This document shows positions 1-6,353 of a stretch of 20,763 nucleotides of DNA, piece by piece (the stretch's first letter is position 1; each line of letters starts with the position of its first letter). Location: contig JACPLM010000028.1 in NCBI GenBank assembly GCA_016186525.1, positions 1 through 20,763 of the forward strand, in the 5' to 3' direction. Origin of the DNA: Candidatus Nealsoniibacteriota bacterium. Its GTDB lineage: Bacteria; Patescibacteriota; Minisyncoccia; Minisyncoccales; MHMH01. Both the position numbers and the translations under genes were made by a program. Below the pieces are notes generated by a model, which ran no database searches, had not been told where the DNA came from, and saw nothing but the letters and a program-made list of their open reading frames with translations.

Positions 1-2
1 TA

Positions 3-80
3 GCAACCGCCAGCCGGCTCCTCGGGAAAGAATTAACAAAAGATATGCCGCCTGAGCATGAGGACGTTAAAAAAGCTTAA
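3..80 (+). CDS. 3' end of an upstream gene (partial, unidentified)
   Basis: A frame open from the window edge ends with TAA at 78-80 and encodes about 25 residues ending in a charged tail (…PPEHEDVKKA). It has no start codon in view and would overlap the next gene by 23 bases. The codons (AAA, GAA, TTA, ACA, GAT) look like real coding sequence for this genome. A competing frame ends at 53-55 but gives an Arg-rich, less natural peptide. The family cannot be identified from so short a tail. Confidence 0.35.
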   Translation, partial: ATASRLLGKELTKDMPPEHEDVKKA

Positions 81-660
81 GTCGAATATTCCATCGCTTT
101 TTCTAATTTCATCGCTGTTTTTTTTCAGTTTGTGGAGCATAGCAGCGGCAGACCACTTAACGCCAGAGAGAGTAATTGAAAATAAATATACGGTTATTCT
201 TTTGATGATCCCAGATGGAGAGCAAATGAATTTGCGGTTTTTTTTCAGAGATGCCAATACGGGGAAGAACATAATCATTCCTATTGCGTTTCGCATTTCA
301 ATTGCCGAAGACTCCTCTGATAGTATTTTGCTGGATAAAAAAGAAGGCAAAACTGCCAATGGCATCATAGAGTTACCGTACAAATTTCCCAGCGGCGGAT
401 TATACAAAATATCGCTTGAGTTTGAGAAAGCAGGCGAAGATAATGTTTATCGCCCAGATCCCTGGACATTATGGGTACCCGGGGCGACTAAAAATTTTTT
501 TCAGCGTTATCCGATCGGCCGCGCGGAAATTGCCGGATTTGCTCTATTTTTTTCAGCATCGGGGATTGTAATTTTCAGTATTTTATGGAAACGCGCCAAA
601 GGAAAGCCGATAGAAATATCTTTTTTTGGAATTTTTAGCGATAAAGATAAGGAAAAATAG
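58..660 (+). CDS. membrane-anchored extracytoplasmic protein, YtkA/FixH-like beta domain (tentative)
   Basis: This is a 200-residue protein. Basic residues followed by a hydrophobic stretch (about 12-31) form a signal peptide or anchor. An all-beta extracytoplasmic region (about 35-145) follows, then a second hydrophobic helix (about 157-176) and a short basic cytoplasmic tail. The middle region, with an LPYKFPSGG turn and a hydrophobic strand pattern, resembles the immunoglobulin-like YtkA/FixH domains often found next to metal-handling genes, but I see no diagnostic metal ligands, so the family call is tentative. It lies 12 bases upstream of the histidine kinase gene and probably shares its transcript. 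An accessory role to the kinase or to the metal transporter downstream is possible but only inferred. Confidence 0.7.
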   Translation: MRTLKKLKSNIPSLFLISSLFFFSLWSIAAADHLTPERVIENKYTVILLMIPDGEQMNLRFFFRDANTGKNIIIPIAFRISIAEDSSDSILLDKKEGKTANGIIELPYKFPSGGLYKISLEFEKAGEDNVYRPDPWTLWVPGATKNFFQRYPIGRAEIAGFALFFSASGIVIFSILWKRAKGKPIEISFFGIFSDKDKEK

Positions 661-672
661 TCTTATAAACTT

Positions 673-1956
673 ATGATAAAAAAACGCGCAGGAGAAAAAA
701 CATTTACAGAGCGGTTGACGGAACAAGTGTTGGCGCTTGAAAGGAAAATCCAGGAACGCGTCGCAAGGATTTTACCTTTGGTTGGCGAAGATAATCTGAA
801 AAGAATTATTTATAAAGAAACAAAAGCAAATCTTCTTAATGGCACCGAACTGGTTTCCGGCGTTTTGAATTTTTCTCTTGCCGAAGAACGATTTTTCAAG
901 CTTCCTCCGGCATGGCTTAGGCTGGTTATAAGGTTTTTGAATGAACTGATCGTTGTTTTAGATAATATTGAACATGAAAACGCCGGCAAGGGCGGAGTAT
1001 CATTTATTCCTCTTCCCATGGAAACAGAGAGACAGTTGGCTGGCATCGGAATGGAGGATTTAGTTCAAAAAGGCGAAGTTGCAAGCTTGGAAACAGAAAT
1101 TATATCCAAGAGCGGAAATCTAATTCCAGTGAACATCTCGGCCTCGGCCCTTAAGGATAATATGGGCACGGTTAAGGGCATGGTGATTACAGTTAAAGAT
1201 ATAAGCGAAATACAAAGGCTCACCATTGAACGCAATAGAGCATTAGTTGCAAGCGAAGTATTGAAGGCAAAAGCCGAATTTTCTTCAATTTTTGCGCATC
1301 AGTTAAGGTCTCCATTGGCTGGCATTAAATTCGCTTTAGCGGCGCTGTTGGAAGAAGGCAGAAGATTTACCAAAGATCAAAAGAAATATTTAGATCATAT
1401 CCAGCAGGGGCTTGATAGGGAAATACAGCTCGTGGAAGACCTTCTTTACAGCGCCCGTCTTGAAACCGGCAAATTAAAGATTGAGCCGCAAGCAACCCGA
1501 TTAGATGATTTTATCCAAAGCATTATTGACGAAGCTTATAAGTTGGAATTAGCCAAAGTAAAAAAATGCAGAATTATTTTTGAAAAGTCTGAACTTAAAT
1601 TAGCTCCGATTCAGCTTGATCAAAATATAGTTCGCCAGATAGTCTATAATCTTATTGTAAATGCCATAAAATATTCTCCAGACGACAAATGCGATGTTTA
1701 TGTTGCGCTAAAAATGGAAGGTAGCAGTTTCACAATCAGCATAAAAGATAGCGGCATCGGCATTCCGGAAGAAGCCCAGCCCCATATTTTCGAAAAATTT
1801 TTTAGGGCGAAGAATACCTCTAAGGTAAGCGCCGAAGGCACTGGATTGGGACTTTATATTACGAAAATGCTGGCGGAAGCTCTTGAGGGCGAAATATGGT
1901 TTGAATCAAAAGAGGGCCAGGGCGCGACATTTTATTTTGCCTTGCCTATAAAATAA
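673..1956 (+). CDS. soluble PAS-domain sensor histidine kinase
   Basis: This is a 427-residue two-component kinase with no transmembrane segment. An N-terminal helical region (1-105) is followed by a PAS/PAC-like domain (about 110-185, ending VKDISEIQRL). The HisKA dimerisation helix has the phospho-acceptor His209 in the motif FAHQLRSPLAG. The HATPase domain carries the N box (NLIVNAIKYS, 326-335), G1 box (DSGIGIP, 359-365), F box (FEKFFRA) and G2 box (GTGLGL, 389-394). All catalytic motifs look intact, so it should be an active autokinase with a cytoplasmic sensory input. No response regulator is encoded anywhere in the window, so its partner is elsewhere or it is an orphan. The ABC ATPase gene starts 4 bases after its stop, which suggests co-transcription with metal uptake. 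Confidence 0.93.
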   Translation: MIKKRAGEKTFTERLTEQVLALERKIQERVARILPLVGEDNLKRIIYKETKANLLNGTELVSGVLNFSLAEERFFKLPPAWLRLVIRFLNELIVVLDNIEHENAGKGGVSFIPLPMETERQLAGIGMEDLVQKGEVASLETEIISKSGNLIPVNISASALKDNMGTVKGMVITVKDISEIQRLTIERNRALVASEVLKAKAEFSSIFAHQLRSPLAGIKFALAALLEEGRRFTKDQKKYLDHIQQGLDREIQLVEDLLYSARLETGKLKIEPQATRLDDFIQSIIDEAYKLELAKVKKCRIIFEKSELKLAPIQLDQNIVRQIVYNLIVNAIKYSPDDKCDVYVALKMEGSSFTISIKDSGIGIPEEAQPHIFEKFFRAKNTSKVSAEGTGLGLYITKMLAEALEGEIWFESKEGQGATFYFALPIK

Positions 1957-1960
1957 AAAC

Positions 1961-2653
1961 ATGGAAAAAGGAATTGTTTTAAAAGTTGAAAATTTAAACG
2001 TGAAATTAGAGAAAGAGGTGATTTTGGAAAACCTGTCTTTTGAAGTGGCTGAAGGAGAGGTTTTAACAATTTTAGGGCCGAACGGGGCCGGAAAAACAGC
2101 ATTGCTCAAAACTTTGCTTGGACTTTTTCCCTTTGAGGGAAAAATTGAATGGATGGCCGGGGTCAAAACCAGTTATGTTCCGCAAAGATTGCCTTTTATA
2201 AAGGATATCCCGATGAGCGTGGAGGAGTTTTTTAAATTAAAAAATATTTCGGAAAGCAAAGCGAAAAACATTTTAAATTCCATCGGCTTAAAAGAAGATA
2301 TTTTGGAAAAGAGAGTCGGATATTTATCTTCCGGCCAATTCCAGAGAATTTTAATCGGCTGGGCATTAGTTTCAAATCCCCAAGTTTTGCTTTTTGACGA
2401 GCCGACAACCGGCATTGACATAGGCGGCCAGGAGTCTGTTTATAATCTTTTGGAAAAACTGCAAAAAGAAAGGAATTTAACGATTTTGCTGGTGACCCAC
2501 GACTTGAGCATAGTCTATAAGCTAGCTACCCGCTGCCTTTGCTTGAATAAAAAAATGCTATGCTACAGTATTCCAAAAGAATTGAGCTCCCAGCAGCTCT
2601 CTCAGCTTTACGGCGAAGAAGTAAAATTTTATCAGCACAACCATCATGAGTGA
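1961..2653 (+). CDS. metal ABC transporter ATP-binding protein (ZnuC/MntB/TroB type)
   Basis: This is a 230-residue ABC ATPase, the usual length for ZnuC/MntB/TroB proteins. It has Walker A GPNGAGKT (39-46), a Q-loop Gln at 75, the signature LSSGQ (122-126), Walker B VLLFDEP (142-148), a D-loop and the H-loop His180. It hydrolyses ATP on the cytoplasmic face to drive the permease encoded next. The metal-uptake assignment comes mainly from that neighbour, which is an ABC-3 family permease. The C-terminus ends HNHHE, a possible weak metal-binding tail. Its last 8 bases overlap the permease start, a typical translational coupling. Zn2+, Mn2+ or Fe2+ cannot be told apart from sequence alone. Confidence 0.93.
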   Translation: MEKGIVLKVENLNVKLEKEVILENLSFEVAEGEVLTILGPNGAGKTALLKTLLGLFPFEGKIEWMAGVKTSYVPQRLPFIKDIPMSVEEFFKLKNISESKAKNILNSIGLKEDILEKRVGYLSSGQFQRILIGWALVSNPQVLLFDEPTTGIDIGGQESVYNLLEKLQKERNLTILLVTHDLSIVYKLATRCLCLNKKMLCYSIPKELSSQQLSQLYGEEVKFYQHNHHE

Positions 2654-3410
2654 TCAATTTTTATTCAGTTTAATTTCCGGGATTTTTATAGGCGGAGCAG
2701 CCGGGTTTTTAGGATCTTTAATGCTGACTAAAAGAATGGCTTTGGTCGGCGACGCTTTGGGGCATGTGGCTTTGCCCGGAATGGGGCTGGCCCTGCTTTT
2801 GGGATTGAACGTATCTTTAGGCGCTTTTATTTTTTTGCTTTTAGGAATTTTTTTGATTTGGCTGTTTGAGATAAGAACTTCTTTGCCAACAGAAGCATTA
2901 GTCGGCATTGTTTTCGTTGCTTCTTTAGCTGCCGGATTTTTAATTGTGCCAGAGCCCGAATTGCTGGAAGCTCTGTTTGGAGATATTTCAATGGTTTCTT
3001 TGGGAATGTCCATAGCTTCAGCCATTTTTTCCATTTTCATATTCTTGGCGGTAGGGCGCATTTATCCCAGCATGATTTTAGCCGGCATTTCCAGCGATTT
3101 AGCTAAAAGCGAAGGAATAAAAGTTAAAAGGCAGGATTTTATTTATTTGCTTGCAATTGCGGCAATGGTAGCTTTGGGCGTCAAAATCGTTGGCGCTCTT
3201 TTGGTCGGAGCTTTAATGATTGTTCCGGCGGCTGCAGCCAGGAATATAAGTAAAACTTTAAAAGGATATTACATAGGAAGCATAATTTTTGGCATTTTAA
3301 GCTGCATTTCGGGCATTCTGCTTTTTAAATTTATCGGGCTTCCAGCCGGTCCCATGATTATTCTTGTCTCAACCATATTTTTCTTAGTGTCTTTAATTTT
3401 TAAAAAATAG
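2646..3410 (+). CDS. metal ABC transporter permease (ABC-3 family, ZnuB/MntC/TroC type)
   Basis: This 254-residue protein is very hydrophobic, with about seven to eight predicted membrane helices, and matches the size and pattern of ZnuB/TroC permeases. Typical family stretches are visible: GGAAGFLGSLMLTKRMALVGDALGHVALPG near the N-terminus and KIVGALLVGALMIVPAAAARN (about 179-199) before the last helices. It forms the channel for divalent metal import with the ATPase encoded just upstream (8-base overlap). No periplasmic solute-binding protein (ZnuA) lies in the visible part of the locus. It could be upstream of the window or elsewhere. Metal specificity is not determined. Confidence 0.93.
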   Translation: MSDQFLFSLISGIFIGGAAGFLGSLMLTKRMALVGDALGHVALPGMGLALLLGLNVSLGAFIFLLLGIFLIWLFEIRTSLPTEALVGIVFVASLAAGFLIVPEPELLEALFGDISMVSLGMSIASAIFSIFIFLAVGRIYPSMILAGISSDLAKSEGIKVKRQDFIYLLAIAAMVALGVKIVGALLVGALMIVPAAAARNISKTLKGYYIGSIIFGILSCISGILLFKFIGLPAGPMIILVSTIFFLVSLIFKK

Positions 3411-3437
3411 TATAATATATAAATAGAGAATTATAAT
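3411..3437 (+). promoter_or_regulatory. AT-rich region with two TATAAT boxes before the DUF5667 gene
   Basis: Two perfect TATAAT hexamers lie at 3411-3416 and 3432-3437, upstream of the start at 3453. Neither has a convincing -35 at 17 bases. They would give leaders of about 30 and 9 bases respectively. The sequence is so AT-rich that chance occurrence is a real possibility. Confidence 0.35.
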
Positions 3438-3452
3438 TAATTAAAAAATAAT

Positions 3453-5303
3453 ATGTTCAAGAAAGCATTTATTATCACAAGTTTGATGGCCGCAAGTTTT
3501 TTTATAACCTACATAGCTTTGGCGCAAGAAGAGCAAGGGTCAGACGAAGTTAAAATTGATACCGAGATTTCAGCAGAAGACTTGGGAGTGCAAAAAGCGA
3601 GAATCCTGCCCGATAGCCCTATGTACGGTTTTAAGAATATTTTTAGAGGAATACGAGAGGGGATTACCCGCAATCCGATAAAAAAAGCTGAAATTCAATT
3701 AAGGCACTCCAACGAGAAAGTGGTAGAAGCGAAGCAATTAATTGAAGAAAAAGGCACCAAGAAAGCGCAGGAGCAAGCTGTAAAAGTTCTTAAAAGCGCT
3801 AATAACGACTTTGAAAAAATTGCCAAGCAGGGTGAAAGGTTTGTCGGCGCAGAAAAATTTCTTAACAAGATTGCCGATCAGTCCTTAAAGCAGCAAGTTG
3901 TTATTCAGAGATTGCAAGAGCAAGTTCCCGAAGAGGTTTTTACTAAAATTGAAGAAAATAGGCAGCAGCACTTGGAGAAATTCGGCCGGGTGATGAATAA
4001 AGCAATCAAGAACCCGGAACAAATGCAGAATTTTCTGCCGCAGGTTATAGAAAATCAAAAAGGCAGCGACTTTAAAGAATTAAAGGCAGTAGAGATTTTA
4101 AGAGACCTGGAAGATAAAGTTTCTCCGGAGCAAAAAGAAGCATTAAGGCTGGCCCAGCAAATAATGAGTCAAAAATTTGAACAGCGCTTTAATGGCCTTC
4201 CTCAGGGGGAAAGACAGGAGAAGTTCCAAAAGTATGTTGAATTTATGCCCGGAAATCCAGCGCGCCAATTTGAGGCGCTTGAAACAATGAAACAGAATTT
4301 CCAATCTCCGGAAATTATGCAGGGAATGGAGCTGGCTAAAGATAAAGCTGTTCAGAAATTTGAAAATAGATTTAGCCAATTTCAAGGAGAAGAAGCGCGC
4401 AGGGAGTTTATGTCTTCCTGGAGGGACGGCGATCCGGAAGATTTGAGAACAATGACTGAAATAGAGATGAGAATAGGGGAGAATCAAAATTTTCAGAATT
4501 TTCAGCAGGAAGCCAGAAATAATTTCCGCGATCGTTTTAGCGAAAATCCAGAAGCTCTGCGGCAGAATTCTGTTTTTCAAAAGATGGCAGAAAATCCCGA
4601 CATTGTTGATTTGAAAATGAATGAAGAATTAAAATCATTTAATTTTATTCGCGAATTTAAAGATCAGGCGACTCAAAAATTTATTGAGAATGCCAAAGAA
4701 GGAACGGGGCCGGTTAATCCTCCGATACCGGGCGGATTGAAAATTTTACAGGAGATTAAGAGTCAGCTTCCCAGTCAGGCGCAGGGAGGGATAGATCGGG
4801 CCATACAAGCCCAAACTCAAACAGTGGAAAGATACTTAGAAAGAGTTGATGATCCTAATGTATTCCAAAGGTACAAGCAGCAGATTGAAGGCGACCAGAC
4901 AATTAAAAATCAGATACAGCGTTTTGCTCCGCGCATACTGCAGCAGCAGCAGCCCAGCTCAGCTGGGCAGCCGCGAATGCCAGCAGAGCCGGGACAAATT
5001 AAACCAATGGAGGGAGGTGAAAGAATACAGCTTTTTGAGGGGCAGCAAGGCACAAAGCAGATACAGCCAGAGTTCCAGACGCAGACCCAATTTCAGCCGC
5101 CGCAGCCTCAATTTCAGCCCATATCAGAGCCGCAATTAGCTCCCGAGCCGCAGCCGCAAATTCAGTTCCAGCAGCCCCCGGCGACGGAACCATTTACGGC
5201 TCCAAGCGAACCTATTCAAACAGCGCCTCTCCCGCAGATTTTTCCTAATTTTTGGCAGAGTTTTTTAGGCACTGTGTCTAATTATTTTCCCGCAGTCCGT
5301 TAA
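3453..5303 (+). CDS. secreted DUF5667-domain protein with helical repeats and Gln/Pro-rich tail
   Basis: This is a 616-residue exported protein of unknown function. A signal peptide spans residues 1-24 (hydrophobic core, then ALAQ). Residues about 51-130 match the DUF5667 pattern, LPDSPMYGFKN…, then NPIKKAEIQL and a charged helix; the family is frequent in CPR genomes and mycoplasma-like surface proteins. Residues about 170-415 are helical, with a repeated theme of AxxKFxxRF followed by a GNP/GDP/ENP turn, spaced about 60-65 residues. Residues about 495-595 are Gln- and Pro-rich, low complexity, and probably an extended cell-wall or surface stalk. The protein ends in an aromatic-rich segment (FPNFWQSF…NYFPAVR). 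It probably sits outside the membrane. The next small membrane protein starts immediately after its stop. Confidence 0.85.
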   Translation: MFKKAFIITSLMAASFFITYIALAQEEQGSDEVKIDTEISAEDLGVQKARILPDSPMYGFKNIFRGIREGITRNPIKKAEIQLRHSNEKVVEAKQLIEEKGTKKAQEQAVKVLKSANNDFEKIAKQGERFVGAEKFLNKIADQSLKQQVVIQRLQEQVPEEVFTKIEENRQQHLEKFGRVMNKAIKNPEQMQNFLPQVIENQKGSDFKELKAVEILRDLEDKVSPEQKEALRLAQQIMSQKFEQRFNGLPQGERQEKFQKYVEFMPGNPARQFEALETMKQNFQSPEIMQGMELAKDKAVQKFENRFSQFQGEEARREFMSSWRDGDPEDLRTMTEIEMRIGENQNFQNFQQEARNNFRDRFSENPEALRQNSVFQKMAENPDIVDLKMNEELKSFNFIREFKDQATQKFIENAKEGTGPVNPPIPGGLKILQEIKSQLPSQAQGGIDRAIQAQTQTVERYLERVDDPNVFQRYKQQIEGDQTIKNQIQRFAPRILQQQQPSSAGQPRMPAEPGQIKPMEGGERIQLFEGQQGTKQIQPEFQTQTQFQPPQPQFQPISEPQLAPEPQPQIQFQQPPATEPFTAPSEPIQTAPLPQIFPNFWQSFLGTVSNYFPAVR

Positions 5304-5453
5304 ATGCCGCTCATTACTCTGAATCAAGAGAATAATTGGGCTTATATTTTGATCATTGCCACTTGGGCGTTAATAGCCGGCGCATTTGTTGTCTATTATG
5401 CGATTGATACGACCAATGAAATAAATTCTTTAAATCAGAATATTTCATATTAG
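5304..5453 (+). CDS. 49-residue single-pass membrane protein
   Basis: An ATG directly abuts the TAA of the preceding gene (no intervening base) and opens a 49-codon frame ending TAG at 5451-5453. The product has a short polar N-terminus (MPLITLNQENN), one strong transmembrane helix (WAYILIIATWALIAGAFVVYY, about 12-32), and a polar Asn/Ile-rich tail. The zero spacing suggests translational coupling with the DUF5667 gene. The two products may act together at the envelope, for example as a membrane anchor. No family is recognised. Confidence 0.65.
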   Translation: MPLITLNQENNWAYILIIATWALIAGAFVVYYAIDTTNEINSLNQNISY

Positions 5454-5466
5454 GCCTGTGGATAAC
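5454..5466 (+). promoter_or_regulatory. consensus DnaA box (TGTGGATAA) upstream of ncRNA promoter
   Basis: GCCTGTGGATAAC contains TGTGGATAA (5457-5465), the exact reverse complement of the DnaA box TTATCCACA. It lies 28 bases upstream of the -35 hexamer of the first small RNA. The same 13 bases recur at 19021-19033 upstream of the lexA-fusion promoter. Whether DnaA or another regulator binds is not known. Confidence 0.5.
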
Positions 5467-5494
5467 TGCCAATTTTTATTCTATTTTTCATTAC

Positions 5495-5522
5495 TTGACG
5501 AAGTTTCCCGCTGGATTAAAAT
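5495..5522 (+). promoter_or_regulatory. sigma70-type promoter of the structured ncRNA
   Basis: The -35 is TTGACG (5495-5500), the spacer is 16 bases, and the -10 is TAAAAT (5517-5522). The predicted start is at about 5529-5531, exactly where the first hairpin of the RNA begins. Confidence 0.65.
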
Positions 5523-5528
5523 AGAAAT

Positions 5529-5773
5529 TGGGTGTGTCTATGCACCATGGCAGAAGGGAGTGAGTGTCGCAGTACGACAGAGATCTCTCATTTCATTTTT
5601 CCTCCTTTAGCATATACCCCGAAACAATCAAAGGGTTTCCCTGAGCTTGTTGAGGAGTTGGCGATAGGATTAAAACTCCAAGCTTGGTAGAAAAACGAAA
5701 TGGGCTCAAATGCATAAGTACCTTACGACATTCATTTCCTTCTGCCCTGCCCCGCAAGGGGCTTTTTGTTTTT
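5529..5773 (+). ncRNA. structured small RNA of about 245 nt, family unknown
   Basis: Between a good promoter and a strong terminator lies a sequence with no credible ORF but extensive self-complementarity. A small 5' hairpin pairs GGTGTG (5531-5536) with TGCACC (5541-5546). A 21-bp uninterrupted helix then pairs 5549-5569 with 5726-5746 (18 Watson-Crick and 3 G.U pairs). The G.U pairs exist only in the plus-strand transcript, which fixes the orientation. Inside it, GTAC 5572-5575/5718-5721 and a 13-bp helix 5589-5601/5690-5702 (one mismatch) continue the rod. The apical part has the hairpin AGGGTTTCCCT (5632-5642) and a stem GGAGTT…AACTCC that presents the loop GGCGATAGGATTAA. The rod shape and size recall 6S RNA, but I see no clear central bubble. 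Motifs of tmRNA, RNase P RNA or SRP RNA are absent. Confidence 0.7.
5749..5773 (+). terminator. intrinsic terminator of the ncRNA
   Basis: The stem GCCCC (5749-5753)/GGGGC (5758-5762) has a GCAA tetraloop of the GNRA class and is followed by TTTTTGTTTTT. It begins two bases after the end of the basal helix of the RNA. Confidence 0.85.
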
Positions 5774-5777
5774 AGTG

Positions 5778-5786
5778 TGCTATAAT
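5778..5786 (+). promoter_or_regulatory. extended -10 promoter of the second small RNA
   Basis: TGCTATAAT is a perfect extended -10 (TGn plus TATAAT at 5781-5786). No -35 is evident because that position lies in the preceding terminator, which extended -10 promoters tolerate. The predicted start is G5793, the first base of the following hairpin. Confidence 0.6.
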
Positions 5787-5792
5787 AAAATT

Positions 5793-5856
5793 GGTGGGGG
5801 AAAAGGCGATGCTTTAAATCCTATCGCCGCCTAGTCCCTCGCCATTTATTTTTTTT
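5793..5856 (+). ncRNA. small hairpin RNA of about 64 nt with loop complementary to the first ncRNA
   Basis: From the predicted start, GGTGGGGG (5793-5800) pairs with CCCTCGCC (5836-5843; two G.U pairs, plus-strand specific). An inner stem GGCGAT (5805-5810)/ATCGCC (5823-5828) closes the loop GCTTTAAATCCT. A run of eight T (5849-5856) follows, so the unit looks like a transcript that is mostly its own terminator. Bases 5813-5828 are complementary at 15 of 16 positions to 5660-5675, the apical loop and flank of the upstream RNA. There is no coding potential. Family unknown; a long leader hairpin is the alternative. Confidence 0.5.
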
Positions 5857-5858
5857 CT

Positions 5859-5879
5859 GACCCATTGAGGTCTTTTTTT
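5859..5879 (+). terminator. short hairpin with T7 run
   Basis: GACC (5859-5862)/GGTC (5869-5872), with loop CATTGA, is followed by seven T. The stem is only 4 bp, so alone it would be weak. Together with the preceding hairpin and T8 run it makes a tandem terminator. Confidence 0.45.
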
Positions 5880-5974
5880 GTGAATAATATGTGTACAATT
5901 TCGGCAGTTCTCGAACAAATTGAGGACAAATCGCAGATTGACCCTCCTGCTTCATTCCTGTATATTTAAAGTAG
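5880..5974 (+). other. rest of the gene-free stretch; possible 26-codon ORF
   Basis: This part of the 574-base gap has no recognised gene. It holds one short frame, ATG 5889 to TAA 5967-5969 (26 codons, MCTISAVLEQIEDKSQ…), which ends 5 bases before the next hairpin. It also contains CAATTT…AAATTG, able to form a 6-bp stem around GTTCTCGAAC. Coding is doubtful: there is no ribosome-binding site and no clear promoter at a useful distance. Confidence 0.2.
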
Positions 5975-6024
5975 AAAGGGCATTATAAAAGCGATAGGAA
6001 TTGCTTTTGTGATGCCCTTTTACT
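5975..6024 (+). terminator. strong two-part hairpin with T-rich tail just before the next gene
   Basis: AAAGGGCAT (5975-5983)/ATGCCCTTT (6012-6020) form a perfect 9-bp stem, with an inner AAAAGC/GCTTTT stem around the loop GATAGGAATT. The tail TTTTACTTTT follows. The start codon of the next gene lies only 7 bases after the stem, so the hairpin could be an attenuator for that gene rather than a plain terminator. Confidence 0.65.
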
Positions 6025-6027
6025 TTT

Positions 6028-6306
6028 ATGAAGCGTTCTAAAAAGAAAAAAACCAATTTTGGAGATATACAGGAAAAAGCCCTAAACTGGATTTGGGTGG
6101 TTTTGCTTATCAGCGGAATTATGTTTTTAAAAGGTCTTTTAAGCGATATGAATACGCAAACCAACCGGCTTTCCGAAGAAAGAAAATTATTTCAAAAAGA
6201 ATTAAATGAAGAAAGAACGCAGAGCAGGGCCCTCTACGATGAGTTTTATGCGGAATTGAACAAAACCATAAAAAAAGCAATAGAAACTATTAATGGCGAG
6301 GGATAG
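6028..6306 (+). CDS. small membrane protein with C-terminal coiled coil
   Basis: This is a 92-residue protein of unknown family. It has a strongly basic N-terminus (MKRSKKKK), a single membrane helix (about 20-36, WIWVVLLISGIMFLKGL), and a charged helix with coiled-coil character (about 42-85, RLSEERKLFQKELNEE). The topology should be N-terminus inside. There is no Shine-Dalgarno sequence, and the start codon sits 7 bases after a stable hairpin, so transcription must either read through it or begin within it. It ends 47 bases before the S41 protease gene, which has its own promoter. Confidence 0.65.
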   Translation: MKRSKKKKTNFGDIQEKALNWIWVVLLISGIMFLKGLLSDMNTQTNRLSEERKLFQKELNEERTQSRALYDEFYAELNKTIKKAIETINGEG

Positions 6307-6318
6307 ATTAGACAAGAA

Positions 6319-6347
6319 TTGAATAAATTTGCTATTATTGATATAAT
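6319..6347 (+). promoter_or_regulatory. promoter of the S41 protease gene (leaderless transcript predicted)
   Basis: The -35 is TTGAAT (6319-6324), the spacer is 17 bases and the -10 is a perfect TATAAT (6342-6347). Counting from the -10, the transcription start falls on A6354, the first base of the ATG, so the mRNA should have no 5' leader. Confidence 0.75.
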
Positions 6348-6353
6348 AACAAA

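Noticed and set aside
4143..4580. Minus-strand ORF of 145 codons inside the DUF5667 gene
   Set aside because: It is the antisense shadow of a biased Gln/Phe/Glu-rich coding region, with no promoter and no recognisable domain.
4999..5193. Minus-strand Ala-rich ORF opposite the Gln/Pro-rich tail
   Set aside because: Its composition is explained by the complement of CAG/CCG-type codons.
5529..5773. Assignment of the structured RNA as tmRNA, RNase P RNA, SRP RNA or confirmed 6S RNA
   Set aside because: No tag ORF or tRNA-like end, no RNase P core motifs and no SRP GGAAGG-type loop were found; the 6S-like rod lacks an evident central bubble.
5904..5925. GTTCTCGAAC as a LexA/DinR box
   Set aside because: The half-sites are in the GTTC-N2-GAAC order, not GAAC-N4-GTTC, and it does not resemble the palindrome in the lexA promoter.
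5952..6164. Minus-strand ORF over the hairpin and start of the 92-residue gene
   Set aside because: The plus-strand reading gives a basic N-terminus, membrane helix and coiled coil; the minus reading starts inside coding sequence and crosses a terminator.
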